The notes under the pieces: model-generated
The model's input: the letters and a program-made list of their open reading frames with translations, nothing else
Told to the model about the DNA's origin: nothing
The model's database searches: none
Assembly (NCBI RefSeq): GCF_009497895.1
Contig: NZ_CP033116.1
Span: 2,108,001 to 2,172,000, forward strand
Length of the DNA stretch: 64,000 bases
Reading direction: 5' to 3'
From: Halopseudomonas pelagia
GTDB taxonomy: Bacteria > Pseudomonadota > Gammaproteobacteria > Pseudomonadales > Pseudomonadaceae
Shown: piece by piece, positions 9,433 to 17,736 of the stretch
Position numbering within the stretch: position 1 is the first letter of the stretch
How the letters are laid out: the number at the start of each line of letters is the position of its first letter
Translations under genes and position numbers: made by a program

Positions 9433-10293
9433 TCAAGTGGGACGTGTGCGCGCCCCCCGCTTACTGATCCACAGCGCTAGAATGATCAGGCTGCCGCCGA
9501 TCGAAAGCGGCAGTAGAGCGGTGTCAGTGCGCCAGACCACCAGATTGAGCAGCAAACCCACTGGTACGGACAGATTGTTCATCACCGCGAGTGTGCCGGC
9601 GGATACCAGGGTTGCGCCCTTGTTCCAGCAGAACTGTCCGACCGCCGTGGCAAGCACCCCCATCCATAGCAGCACGCCCCATTGCGTAGACGTGGTTGGT
9701 AACTGCTCGGGATCGCCGAACAGCAGCCACGCAGGCAACACCACCAGCAGCGCGCCGAGGAAGAAGTAACCGAAGCGTCGATATAGCGGGATCTCCGACG
9801 GAAAGTGCTGGGTCAGGTGCTTGTAACCGATCTGCCCGCTTGCGAAGGTGAAGTTGGCCAGTTGCATCAATAGAAAGCCGCCAAGAAAACCAGCAGAAAT
9901 CCCGTCGAATCGTATGACCCCCGCGCCCAGCACGGCAACCCCCGCGGCCACAAGTGCCCAGGGATTGAATCGCCGCCGCAGCGCATCGTCAATCAGCGTC
10001 ACGTGCAGCGGCGTCAGCACCGTGAACAGCAGCACTTCCGCCACGCTCAGCAGATTGAAGCTCAGGTACAGGCAAATGTACGTCACGCCAAATTGCAACG
10101 ACCCCACCAGCGTGACCCCGCCGATAAATCGGGGATCGACGCCGCGCCAGCGTGTCAGCGGCAGAAACACCAGGCCGGCCAGCAGAACGCGGGTCAGCAC
10201 TGAAAAGTAGGGATCCACCTGTCCGGCCAGATGGGCACCGATCAGATTGAAGGACACGGCCCAGAGCACCGTGACGAAGAGCAGATAGGTCAT
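9433..10293 (-). CDS. DMT-superfamily (EamA) transporter
   Basis: About 286 residues with two EamA repeats and roughly ten membrane helices (MTYLLFVTVLWAVSFNLIG at the N-terminus). It probably exports a metabolite or amino acid-like solute from the inner membrane; the substrate is not readable. The frame is open to 10407, but the ATG at 10293 follows a TGGAGGCGAC ribosome binding site and starts directly with the first helix, so the longer form with a basic leader is unlikely. It diverges from tenA, with about 190 bp between the two starts. Confidence 0.88.
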   Translation of the reverse strand: MTYLLFVTVLWAVSFNLIGAHLAGQVDPYFSVLTRVLLAGLVFLPLTRWRGVDPRFIGGVTLVGSLQFGVTYICLYLSFNLLSVAEVLLFTVLTPLHVTLIDDALRRRFNPWALVAAGVAVLGAGVIRFDGISAGFLGGFLLMQLANFTFASGQIGYKHLTQHFPSEIPLYRRFGYFFLGALLVVLPAWLLFGDPEQLPTTSTQWGVLLWMGVLATAVGQFCWNKGATLVSAGTLAVMNNLSVPVGLLLNLVVWRTDTALLPLSIGGSLIILALWISKRGARTRPT

Positions 10294-10479
10294 GTCGCCT
10301 CCATTACAGGAGCGCAACCATAACGGCTCGCCGGCAAATCGGCCACGCGCGTTGTGTAGCTTTTTTTGAAAATGGGCGCAGGCCTCATGTTCGCCGCGTC
10401 TGCGCAACCAGGTGTGCGTTGGCTATGCTATGGTGCCTTTTGTTGCAGATTATCTATCAAAAACAGCGAGATAAAGTAG

Positions 10480-11148
10480 ATGCCCTATACCTTCGAGCAC
10501 CTCAAACAACACTGTCAGCATGAATGGGATGCCTATATTCAGCATGATTTTGTTATTCAATTGGGCGAGGGCAGGCTGGCGCCGGAGTCGTTCCGTCACT
10601 ATCTCAAGCAGGACTATCTGTTTCTAATCCAGTTTGCCCGCGCCTTTGCTCTGGCGGCATACAAGAGCACCACGCTGGACGATCTGCGGCACGCCAAGGC
10701 AGGGCTTTCGGCGATCGTCGATCTGGAACTGGGCCTGCACATTCAGTACTGCGAGGAGTGGGGCATCAGTGAGCAGGAATTGCAGGCCTTGCCGGAAGCG
10801 CGCGCAACACTGGCATACACCCGCTATGTGCTCGACACTGGCAACCGCGGAGACCTGCTCGACCTGCACGTGGCGTTGGCACCCTGCCTGGTCGGTTACG
10901 GTGAAATCGCCAACTGGCTCAACACCCGGGCGCAAACGCTGCGCGGTGAGCAGAATCCCTATGATGCCTGGATTGGGATGTACGAGAGCGCCGAGTTTCA
11001 GGTGGCGATGCATGCCGAGATCGACTGGCTGAACCGGGAACTGGCAGACGTAACCCCTAGACGCTTCGAGCGCCTGGCGCGGATCTTCAGCGACGCCACC
11101 CGGCTGGAAATTGATTTCTGGGCCATGGGGCTGGAGCTTCGCCAGTAG
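10480..11148 (+). CDS. tenA: Thiaminase II / aminopyrimidine aminohydrolase TenA
   Basis: A 222-residue TenA-family helical protein. It hydrolyses 4-amino-5-aminomethyl-2-methylpyrimidine to the hydroxymethyl form, salvaging thiamine precursors in the cytoplasm. The active-site Cys is C136 in ALAPCLVGYGEIANW; the conserved Asp near 45 (KQDYLFL) and the aromatic pocket residues are present. It stands alone rather than in a thiamine operon, and I could not find a TPP riboswitch in the 190 bp before it. The T6SS immunity gene converges on it 54 bp downstream. Confidence 0.93.
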   Translation: MPYTFEHLKQHCQHEWDAYIQHDFVIQLGEGRLAPESFRHYLKQDYLFLIQFARAFALAAYKSTTLDDLRHAKAGLSAIVDLELGLHIQYCEEWGISEQELQALPEARATLAYTRYVLDTGNRGDLLDLHVALAPCLVGYGEIANWLNTRAQTLRGEQNPYDAWIGMYESAEFQVAMHAEIDWLNRELADVTPRRFERLARIFSDATRLEIDFWAMGLELRQ

Positions 11149-11202
11149 CGATAGGTTGCATGGAGGGGGTCATGGAAAAGGAGGAGGAAGATTACGAAGT
11201 GC

Positions 11203-11613
11203 TCAGGGCAGGTAAGCGTCCTGAGTATGAACAAACTGATCAAATTCGGCCGAATTGTATATCGCCAAACAGGCATGAAAGGCGCTGTTGCCGTTGCCGG
11301 ACTTCATAGGTGAGCCATCAGCGGCGTAGCGATTTAGAACGAAATTGCGCGTATCCAGATAGGGGTCGTGCAGGATGTCCATCGTGTCTTCATCCTGCAG
11401 GATCTGATGCGCGCCTTTTCCCATGAAATGGTAGGCGCGGCTGGCGCTGGCCAGATCCTCACGCAGAACAGACTGCTCTTCGGGCAGGGCCTCCAGCAGG
11501 CAGCGGGTAAGGCCATAGTTTTTCAGAGACTGCCGGGCATCTTCGGTAGCGGTGTCAGCCAAGTTGGTCGCACAGCCGCTCATCAGAAGTGTGGCCAATA
11601 GCAAGGCTTTCAT
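11203..11613 (-). CDS. tai4: T6SS amidase immunity protein, Tai4 family
   Basis: A 136-residue lipoprotein-like protein: signal segment MKALLLATLLMSGC with a plausible lipobox Cys, then a Tai4-like helical domain (LKNYGLTRCLLEALPEE, DTRNFVLNRYAADG, GNSAFHACLAIYNSAEFDQFV). Tai4 proteins sit in the periplasm and block the Tae4 peptidoglycan amidase, protecting the producer and its sisters. The chosen ATG overlaps the stop codon of the Tae4 gene by one base (TAATG), the usual coupling for effector/immunity pairs; an upstream start at 11628 also exists. Assignment rests on family recall plus its place directly after Tae4. Confidence 0.85.
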   Translation of the reverse strand: MKALLLATLLMSGCATNLADTATEDARQSLKNYGLTRCLLEALPEEQSVLREDLASASRAYHFMGKGAHQILQDEDTMDILHDPYLDTRNFVLNRYAADGSPMKSGNGNSAFHACLAIYNSAEFDQFVHTQDAYLP

Positions 11614-12185
11614 TATTTGAGTTCCCAATAGAGGATGCGCACGGGTGAAACGCCGGGGTTGCGGTAGGCGCTGCCGTTAGGGTTCTGGTAATCGGAGCCG
11701 TCGCCGGTAAAGCTTCCATCCCAGAGCGTTACATGACCCGTAGCATCGCCCCAGCCCTGCACCTCTACCACGATCAGTCCCTTGAGCCCGTTTAGCGTGG
11801 CTGACTGGTCGGGGGTTAGGGTTTTATCCGGCGTTCCCCAATTGTGCCTGACAAAATCGACTACACCCGTGACCCGCAATATGTAGGGCAAGCCGTCGCC
11901 GCCACGTACACGGTAGATGTTGGTGCGAGGCGTAATGGTCCCCGTGGGCACCTGATAACCACCGTAATTGAAAGCCCTACTCTTACGTAGCGCACAAGCA
12001 TTAGTGTAATCATTCGGGTTGCTGCGACGTAGCTCGGCAACATTATCACCCACCAGATCGTAGACCGCCTGGAAGTCCATTTTCCCAACCTCAGCATAGG
12101 CATTCCACAGATCCTCAAAGCGAGGTCTTTTGACCTCGACGCTGGTTGAGGTATTGCCGGCGGAGGCAGTCAAGGTGTTTGTCAT
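11613..12185 (-). CDS. tae4: Type VI secretion amidase effector Tae4
   Basis: A 190-residue NlpC/P60-fold amidase. RPRFEDLWNAY is the family opening. The catalytic Cys is C64 in NACALRKSRAFNYGG and the catalytic His is H151 in GDATGHVTLWDG, with an acidic residue following. Tae4 enzymes cut the gamma-D-Glu-mDAP bond of peptidoglycan in the periplasm of attacked cells. The start codon directly follows the PAAR gene's stop (TGAATG), and the stop overlaps the immunity gene's start, so the three are translated as one unit. No Hcp, VgrG or Tss gene is in the window, so the secretion machine must be encoded elsewhere. Confidence 0.93.
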   Translation of the reverse strand: MTNTLTASAGNTSTSVEVKRPRFEDLWNAYAEVGKMDFQAVYDLVGDNVAELRRSNPNDYTNACALRKSRAFNYGGYQVPTGTITPRTNIYRVRGGDGLPYILRVTGVVDFVRHNWGTPDKTLTPDQSATLNGLKGLIVVEVQGWGDATGHVTLWDGSFTGDGSDYQNPNGSAYRNPGVSPVRILYWELK

Positions 12186-12767
12186 TCAGATGTCTCCTTG
12201 CAGGGGTACGGACCTTGAAGTAAAGACCCCCGGTATGAATACCGAGCCGTCTTCGCTTACGCGTCCACTGACGGATGTGTCAGTAATTCCTGCAACGGTA
12301 ATCTCTATCAGATCACCCGGCGAATAGCCGGAGGTATCAGCGTGTAGATTCAAATCAGTGTAGAACCGAGAGCTATCAGCAAGCGGAGTTTTTCCCTCCC
12401 CATAAAAGAAGTACAAACGATCGACCGACTTGTCAGCTGGCTTAACGCCGCCGCCAAGGTTGGGAGCAGAAAAAGGGGAGCCTGAGTGAATGTTACTGAG
12501 GCTAATGCTGCCCTGTGCCAGTAACGTATTGGACCCCGGCGGACAACCGCAGGCCACATAGTCGCCAGTCCGAGCCGCCGGTCCTGCGGGTAGCTGTACC
12601 GTTCTACCGCCGACTGCGATGATTTCACCAATGCCTTTCTTGCATGCTGGGCAGGTGGCTTTATGACCCACTAAACTGGCGACCAGGCCGTCAAATACGA
12701 CGCCCTCATTACCTTCGATTACTTCCCCGCCAGTGGAGGTCTTTGACCCTATACCAATTCCAAGCAT
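12186..12767 (-). CDS. PAAR-domain T6SS spike tip protein with C-terminal extension
   Basis: 193 residues. Residues about 1-90 are a PAAR domain (GDxVxHGG-like opening replaced by VVFDGLVASLVGHKATC, then CPACKKGIG, and CGCPPGSNTLL) that should form the metal-bound cone on a VgrG spike. Residues about 91-193 are an extra domain (PADKSVDRLYFFYGE, YSPGDLIEITVAGI) that could be the dock for the effector encoded next. It is first in the PAAR-Tae4-Tai4 cassette, with no bases between its stop and the Tae4 start. Divergent upstream DNA (12768-12988) probably carries the promoter. Confidence 0.88.
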   Translation of the reverse strand: MLGIGIGSKTSTGGEVIEGNEGVVFDGLVASLVGHKATCPACKKGIGEIIAVGGRTVQLPAGPAARTGDYVACGCPPGSNTLLAQGSISLSNIHSGSPFSAPNLGGGVKPADKSVDRLYFFYGEGKTPLADSSRFYTDLNLHADTSGYSPGDLIEITVAGITDTSVSGRVSEDGSVFIPGVFTSRSVPLQGDI

Positions 12768-12988
12768 GACGTCTGACTCCCCCTGTTTACATTTCTCGAC
12801 CTGATAACGCGTGGCAAAGGAGCTTAATTGCTAATGCGGATACGTCAATTCCAGGCTGGTAGCTTTGCTGGGCAGGTCACAGATTCTAATTGCCAAAGGC
12901 GCAGGGGTGTATGCCAGTTGCCGAGCTTGTAAGATGGCATAGCTAAAATGCGTCCTGGAATGGTCAATTCGAGAGGCCGGAAGATCAA

Positions 12989-13186
12989 ATGGACTTCATC
13001 TTCGATTTTTTAATAAACGCATTAGCTCACCGTATCGGCGTTTGCGTGCTGGGTGTTCTAAATGGCGGCAGCTTCAAAGGGGAGAGCGGTTATGCCTGGG
13101 GTTGTGCTGTAGTGGTGGGCTGTGTAGTACTCCTCACGCCCATAGCCGCTATTATCGGCTGGCTCATTTTCGCCAATAGCAGATAA
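12989..13186 (+). CDS. Small hypothetical membrane protein
   Basis: A 65-residue hydrophobic protein with one or two likely membrane helices (ALAHRIGVCVLGVLN and WGCAVVVGCVVLLTPIAAIIGWLIF). The ATG follows GGAAGATCAA, an acceptable ribosome binding site. Small proteins of this look are common and usually unannotated in Pseudomonas. It stands alone, diverging from the PAAR cassette. I do not recognise a family. Confidence 0.5.
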   Translation: MDFIFDFLINALAHRIGVCVLGVLNGGSFKGESGYAWGCAVVVGCVVLLTPIAAIIGWLIFANSR

Positions 13187-13382
13187 AGTTTTTCTTCCGC
13201 CTCGTCCCCGTGCGGCCACCGTTCCTCGATGTGTTCATACGCAAATTCAAGCGGTGCTTTAGGTTGAACTCCCCCCTAGTTGTCCTGACAAAAATTAAGA
13301 GCCTGTGGCAATTACATATTCCTCATGACGCCAGGCATCCATTTGATATTGGAAATGGGGCATACAAGCAGGAGGACAAGCT

Positions 13383-14396
13383 ATGAACAAACATCGTTAT
13401 AAACCACTTCAAGCACAGACCATGGTCATCACCGGTGCCACTTCAGGTATTGGACTGGCTACCGCCCAGCGGGCCGCACGCTATGGCGCCAGATTGGTTC
13501 TGGCTGCACGCAACGAGGATGAACTGAAAAATCTCTGTTTTGAAATCAGCCAATCTGGCGGCAAGGCCGCATACGTGGTGGCCGACGTAGGAGAAGAGCA
13601 GGACGTTCAGAAGATCGCCGACAAGGCTGTCGAGGAATTCGGTGGCTTCGATACCTGGGTAAACAATGCAGGTGTTGTGGTGTTCTCCGAGCTGCAAGAT
13701 CTACCAATCGAAGACCATCAGCAGATATTTCAGACCAATTACTGGGGCGTGGTTTACGGGTCACGGATTGCCCAGAAGCATTTCAAGACGCGTGATAACG
13801 GTGGATCCATCATCAATATCGCCTCCATCAACGCAGAGATGCCCGTCCCGATACTGGGCGCCTATTCAGCCAGTAAAGCTGCGGTAAAAGCCTATTCTGA
13901 CGTGTTGCGCATGGAGTTGTTGCATGAGAAGGCACCGGTGAAGGTCACCGTCGTCATGCCTTCCGGCATTGCCACGCCGATTTCTGACCATGGCCGCAGC
14001 TACATGGAAGACCGCGGCAAGATAATGCCCCCGCTCTACGACCCCGAGCTGGTCGCCGAGGCCATACTCACCGCTGCGCAAAAGTATGTGCGTCAGATCA
14101 CTGTCGGTGAAACCGGGCGGATCTCGATGTTAGCGTGGGATCTGGTTCCTTCGGTGATGGACAGGGTCATCAGCTGGGCGCTGCCTAGAGTGCAATCGAG
14201 CGGCAAACCAAAGTCGCCTACCGATAATCTGTACTCGGCAGACGAGGACGGCGCTGTCTATCTCAATCAGCGCCGTCAAGGCCTGATGCTGAGCCCTTAC
14301 ACCCAGGCGCGGCTGCATCCAAAGGCGGCCCTGGGCGTTGCAACAACAGCTGTGGCGGTAGGCCTGGTGGCGTTCAAGCTCATCAAAGGTCGCTAG
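13383..14396 (+). CDS. Short-chain dehydrogenase/reductase with C-terminal membrane segment
   Basis: 337 residues. A classical SDR domain occupies about 1-260: TGATSGIG cofactor motif, NNAGVV, the catalytic Ser in IINIASINAEM, and YSASK with catalytic Tyr and Lys. Residues about 260-337 extend past the usual SDR length and end in ALGVATTAVAVGLVAFKLIKGR, probably a C-terminal membrane anchor. The oxidised substrate is unknown; membrane-tethered SDRs of this type often act on lipid or hydrophobic alcohols/ketones. The start follows a strong AGGAGGACAAGCT site. Confidence 0.9.
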   Translation: MNKHRYKPLQAQTMVITGATSGIGLATAQRAARYGARLVLAARNEDELKNLCFEISQSGGKAAYVVADVGEEQDVQKIADKAVEEFGGFDTWVNNAGVVVFSELQDLPIEDHQQIFQTNYWGVVYGSRIAQKHFKTRDNGGSIINIASINAEMPVPILGAYSASKAAVKAYSDVLRMELLHEKAPVKVTVVMPSGIATPISDHGRSYMEDRGKIMPPLYDPELVAEAILTAAQKYVRQITVGETGRISMLAWDLVPSVMDRVISWALPRVQSSGKPKSPTDNLYSADEDGAVYLNQRRQGLMLSPYTQARLHPKAALGVATTAVAVGLVAFKLIKGR

Positions 14397-14586
14397 GGTT
14401 AAAGGATGCCTAGCGCTAGATCCACAAAGCCCGGAAGGGTGTCCGCGTTAGCCGCGCGGGCATTCTGGGTCCTGGCCACGCCAGCTGCGCTGATTTACTG
14501 AACCTCAACCAACCGACGCAGTCGTTATTTAAGAGCACGTTGTTTTATTTTTTCGCTCGCTGCCAGTTACCCACGAGGATATTTGC

Positions 14587-14748
14587 ATGCCAAACCGAGA
14601 CGCTAACGCCCCACACGATCCCAAGCCCAAGACAGACCAGGAACAAACAGACAAAGAGAACAAAAAGCGTAAAGAGCATGACGACGATCTGCTGGATGAA
14701 ACCCTGGACGAGTCATTTCCGGCGAGCGATCCACCGGCTAATTACTGA
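14587..14748 (+). CDS. Small acidic protein with FPASDPP motif
   Basis: A 53-residue, very hydrophilic protein whose C-terminal half reads LLDETLDESFPASDPPANY. The DETL-ESFPASDPP pattern is one I recall from a widespread family of tiny uncharacterised proteobacterial proteins, which supports it as a real gene despite its length. The middle is rich in Lys/Glu/Asp and probably unstructured. GAGGATATTTGC before the ATG is an adequate ribosome binding site. It stands alone between the SDR and the ABZJ_00895-type gene. Confidence 0.72.
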   Translation: MPNRDANAPHDPKPKTDQEQTDKENKKRKEHDDDLLDETLDESFPASDPPANY

Positions 14749-14927
14749 CAGTGACAACAGCCTGGCTTCTTTGATGGTCATGCCAGCCGAGCTGTCGGCT
14801 GGTTGCTGCTTTGCCAAATCAAATCCCCGCCCTTTATCCCCCCTGTTTATTTTTGAAGGTTGACTGAATAATACGTCAAACCGCAGTCGGTAAGGCCGAC
14901 ATACTCCACAACACAAGGAAGTCCACC

Positions 14928-15386
14928 ATGATCCAGCTCACCCCACTGAAAAAATACCTGTTCATCTTCGCCGGCGCCAATTTGTGCCTGATGGTGATCG
15001 CTGCGGTGGTGTTTGCCCTGCTGGACCTGGAAGGCAATGCCGGGGTCAATATGGGTATATTGATAGGCTCGGCGATGGCGGCCGGGCATTACTTTCTCAA
15101 GGACCATCAGCGCCTGCCCACCGCCGCCGAGAAGCGCTGGCTGGTTTTCATGTCGTTCCTGGCATCCGTGCTGGTCTCGCTGCTATTCGTCCTGGCCATC
15201 GTGGCGATGCAGCCAGAAAGCGTCGCGGTGATGCGGATTATGCTGCAAGAGAACGCAGTCGTTTTCCTGATCGTCATGCTGGTGGTTTCGCTGGTCTATC
15301 TACTGGTGCTCTGGCTGGGCTACGGCTTTATGCTCGACAAGCAATTCAAAGCGATGCAAAAGAAAGCGGCATCCGGCCGGCCGTGA
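14928..15386 (+). CDS. ABZJ_00895 family membrane protein
   Basis: A 152-residue inner-membrane protein with four predicted helices, matching the uncharacterised ABZJ_00895 family (KYLFIFAGANLCLMVIAAVVF, GILIGSAMAAGHYF, then AAEKRWLVFMSFLAS and the C-terminal LVLWLGYGFMLDKQFKAMQKK). The start follows ACAAGGAAGTCCACC. A decayed second copy of the last ~29 codons lies at 18387-18473, so this gene was once duplicated. Function unknown. Confidence 0.85.
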   Translation: MIQLTPLKKYLFIFAGANLCLMVIAAVVFALLDLEGNAGVNMGILIGSAMAAGHYFLKDHQRLPTAAEKRWLVFMSFLASVLVSLLFVLAIVAMQPESVAVMRIMLQENAVVFLIVMLVVSLVYLLVLWLGYGFMLDKQFKAMQKKAASGRP

Positions 15387-15441
15387 TGTTCATCTGACCC
15401 AACTGCGTCGCAACCGCCACCGCATCGTCGCAATCAAGTCC

Positions 15442-16104
15442 TTAACTTTCCCACCGTTCATCACGACGGGTAATACATGCAGCCAATAGCTCTTCCAACG
15501 AGGTCTGCAATTGCTGCATAAACACGTTGCTGTCTTCACCCGGCAGCAACGCTTCACCAATCACTACATCACAGTTGAACGGCACCAGCATGGACTCACC
15601 TTTTGGCAGGGCGCGGCCCAGGCCGTGCATGGCGATGGGAGTTACTGTGGTGCCGGGGTGGGCGCGGGCGAGGTGGTAGATGCCCTTGCGCAGCGGTTGC
15701 AATTGTTCGGCTTCGCCGCGGCTGCCTTCCGGGAATAGCAGCAGTATCTCGTCATTGGCCAGCGCCTGTTGGCACTGCTCAAATACCTTTTCCTTGTCGA
15801 CCTGGCTTTGCCGGTCTAGCGGGATGATGCCGATCACGTTGAGCGACAGCCAACTGGTAAAACGGTTGCGCAGAAAGTAATCGGCGGCAGCTACGGGGCG
15901 CACGCGGTGCAGCTGGCTGAGCGGGTAGAGCGCCATCAGCACCAGGGTATCGAGGTGGCTGTTGTGATTGGCCGCCAGGATTGCCGGACCGCGCGCGGGC
16001 AGGCGCTGCGCGGAATAAATGTTGAGCCCCAGCAGCAGGTACACCAACGGTTTGACGATCAGTAGGAAAAACAGCCGCTTGGGCAGACGTTGAATGAACG
16101 ACAT
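15442..16104 (-). CDS. PlsC-like lysophospholipid acyltransferase
   Basis: 220 residues with one N-terminal membrane helix and the acyltransferase domain: the HX4D motif in AANHNSHLDTL, and FPEGSRGEA (the glycerophosphate-binding motif). It should transfer acyl chains to a lysophospholipid or similar acceptor at the inner membrane. It is last in a tight minus-strand run of four genes: small 4-helix protein, CDP-alcohol phosphotransferase, CdsA-like enzyme and this one, 7 bp after the CdsA-like stop. The set resembles E. coli ynbA-ynbB and points to a side pathway of phospholipid synthesis rather than the housekeeping one. Confidence 0.9.
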   Translation of the reverse strand: MSFIQRLPKRLFFLLIVKPLVYLLLGLNIYSAQRLPARGPAILAANHNSHLDTLVLMALYPLSQLHRVRPVAAADYFLRNRFTSWLSLNVIGIIPLDRQSQVDKEKVFEQCQQALANDEILLLFPEGSRGEAEQLQPLRKGIYHLARAHPGTTVTPIAMHGLGRALPKGESMLVPFNCDVVIGEALLPGEDSNVFMQQLQTSLEELLAACITRRDERWES

Positions 16105-16111
16105 GGTGGCC

Positions 16112-17068
16112 TCAGTAGCTGGTGTAGAAAAGAAAGTGGAAGAACAGCGGTGCGGTGTACATCAGGCTGTCAATGCGGTCGAGAATACCGCCATGACCGG
16201 GAATCAGCTGGCTGGTGTCCTTGATGCGCAGGTCACGCTTGACGGCAGAGATGGTCAGATCGCCGACAAAACCAGCGCAGCCGATGAGCAGACCCGCTGC
16301 CAGGCCCTGCCAGAAACTCATTGGCGTCAGCCAAGGGGCCAGCAGGCCACCCAGCAGAGTGGTGGTGGCTACGCCACCGAGAAAACCAGCCCAGGTTTTG
16401 TTGGGGCTGATGGTGGGCACTATCTTGCGCTCACCAAACTTTTTACCCCAGATGTACTGCGCCACGTCGTTGAATTGGGTGAGGAATACCAGATACAGCA
16501 CCAGGCCCACGCCGCCACCGGAGGCGTTTTGATCCGCCGGCAACATCAGCAGGTAGGCCACGTGGCTGATGGCAAACACCGTGGTCATGATTGCCCATTG
16601 ATATGAGCCAACCGCACGGATAAAGCCTTTGGTTTCGCCCAGGATCAACAAGCCGAAGGGGATCAGCAGGAACAGGTAGACCGGAATAAAAACGATAAAC
16701 ATGCCGTACCAGTCTTTGGCAATCCAGTAATACTGCAGCGGCACCATCAGATAGAGCGCGAGAATCAGACGGCGGTCACTGATGCGTACAGGCAGTATCG
16801 AAAAGATTTCCCGCAGCGCGATAAAACTCAAAATCGCGAAGAAGATTAGCGAGGCTGTTTGGCCAATCATCAGCGCAGTAAAAACCACCGCGACCATGAT
16901 CCACCAGGAGTTGATGCGCTGCTTGAGTTCCAGATGTGCTTCCGGGCTTAAACGAGAGCGTAGGCGCCATTGGGTGATGGAGGCCACCACCAGCATTGCC
17001 AGAACTACCAGCATGGCCACAAGCGCATTGGGGGTGAGATCAAGCATAAAGGGCAAGCCGATATCCAT
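16112..17068 (-). CDS. CdsA/YnbB-like phosphatidate cytidylyltransferase
   Basis: About 318 residues, eight or more membrane helices, and the C-terminal CTP-transferase signature spread over KTWAGFLGG, GFVGDLTISAVKRDLRIKD and GHGGILDRIDSLM. It should convert phosphatidic acid and CTP to CDP-diacylglycerol in the inner membrane. The frame starts at a GTG (17083), but the ATG at 17068 has GGAG 8-11 bases upstream and is preferred; it begins one base after the stop of the YnbA-like gene. The neighbour uses CDP-diacylglycerol, so the pair likely makes and consumes it locally. Confidence 0.9.
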   Translation of the reverse strand: MDIGLPFMLDLTPNALVAMLVVLAMLVVASITQWRLRSRLSPEAHLELKQRINSWWIMVAVVFTALMIGQTASLIFFAILSFIALREIFSILPVRISDRRLILALYLMVPLQYYWIAKDWYGMFIVFIPVYLFLLIPFGLLILGETKGFIRAVGSYQWAIMTTVFAISHVAYLLMLPADQNASGGGVGLVLYLVFLTQFNDVAQYIWGKKFGERKIVPTISPNKTWAGFLGGVATTTLLGGLLAPWLTPMSFWQGLAAGLLIGCAGFVGDLTISAVKRDLRIKDTSQLIPGHGGILDRIDSLMYTAPLFFHFLFYTSY

Positions 17069-17069
17069 G

Positions 17070-17732
17070 TCAGTTGGCTCCACGTTGTTGCAGGAGCATG
17101 TAGGCGTTCATCAAGCGACGCAATGCGGTTATCGCGCTGCCCACCACCAGCAGGATCAGGCTGATCCAAAGCGCCATGCCGTAGTGCCCCCAGAAGATCT
17201 CCAGTGCAGATATCACGGCAGCGACTGTAATCAGCGCCATACGTTGCTGCTTGGCCATTGGGCCGCGAAAGTCCGCTGCCAGCCCCAGGGAGACGCCCAG
17301 CACGCGAATGTAGGCGGTCATGACCGCAAGCAGAGCGCCGAGCCAGGCCAGCCACATGGCGCTGGGGAAATCCGGCAACGCAAAGCCGCAAGCCACGATC
17401 AGCAGCGGATCGGCGATGCGGTCCGGCACGTCATTGAACAATTCGCCTGCCGGCGTCTGCTTCCCGCCTTCCATCGCGACCATGCCATCGAACAGATTGC
17501 ACAGCAGGCGTAATTGAATCAGCAGTGCGGCGGCCAGGAACCACAGTGAGCGCTCACCCGCCAGCGTCTGCCCGGCCATCACCAGCGCAGCGCCGCCGCC
17601 AAGGGCAAAGACCACACTGAGGATCGATATCTGATTGGGCGTTACCTTGCGGCGGCTAAGCCAGGCGGCGAAGCGTCGCATCAGTTGCTGGTCGCGGATT
17701 TTCAGGGGGCGACGGTTACTGAGATCTGTCAT
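17070..17732 (-). CDS. YnbA-like CDP-alcohol phosphatidyltransferase with altered motif
   Basis: 220 residues with about six membrane helices. The CDP-alcohol motif D-x2-DG-x2-AR-x8-G-x3-D-x3-D is found with exact spacing, but three positions differ: N79 for the first Asp, M87 for Arg, and N100 for the third Asp. D82, G83, A86, G96 and the presumed catalytic base D104 remain. The first and third Asp normally bind metal ions, so metal or substrate handling may differ; I believe YnbA-type proteins may share this, but cannot check. Start chosen at 17732 (MTDLSNRR), since the frame extends far upstream into the preceding gene. Product alcohol unknown. Confidence 0.85.
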   Translation of the reverse strand: MTDLSNRRPLKIRDQQLMRRFAAWLSRRKVTPNQISILSVVFALGGGAALVMAGQTLAGERSLWFLAAALLIQLRLLCNLFDGMVAMEGGKQTPAGELFNDVPDRIADPLLIVACGFALPDFPSAMWLAWLGALLAVMTAYIRVLGVSLGLAADFRGPMAKQQRMALITVAAVISALEIFWGHYGMALWISLILLVVGSAITALRRLMNAYMLLQQRGAN

Positions 17733-17736
17733 GGGG

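Noticed and set aside
10294..10479. A possible TPP riboswitch before tenA.
   Set aside because: The conserved THI-box pieces (such as CUGAGA and the ACCUGAUC-type stretch) are not found here.
11223..11240. A 15-base word (TTGATCAGTTTGTTC) at the end of tai4 also occurs at about 33928-33942, after the stop of lipoprotein paralogue A.
   Set aside because: A few exact 15-base matches are expected by chance in 64 kb on both strands, and the similarity fades on both sides, so I do not call it a Tai4 remnant.
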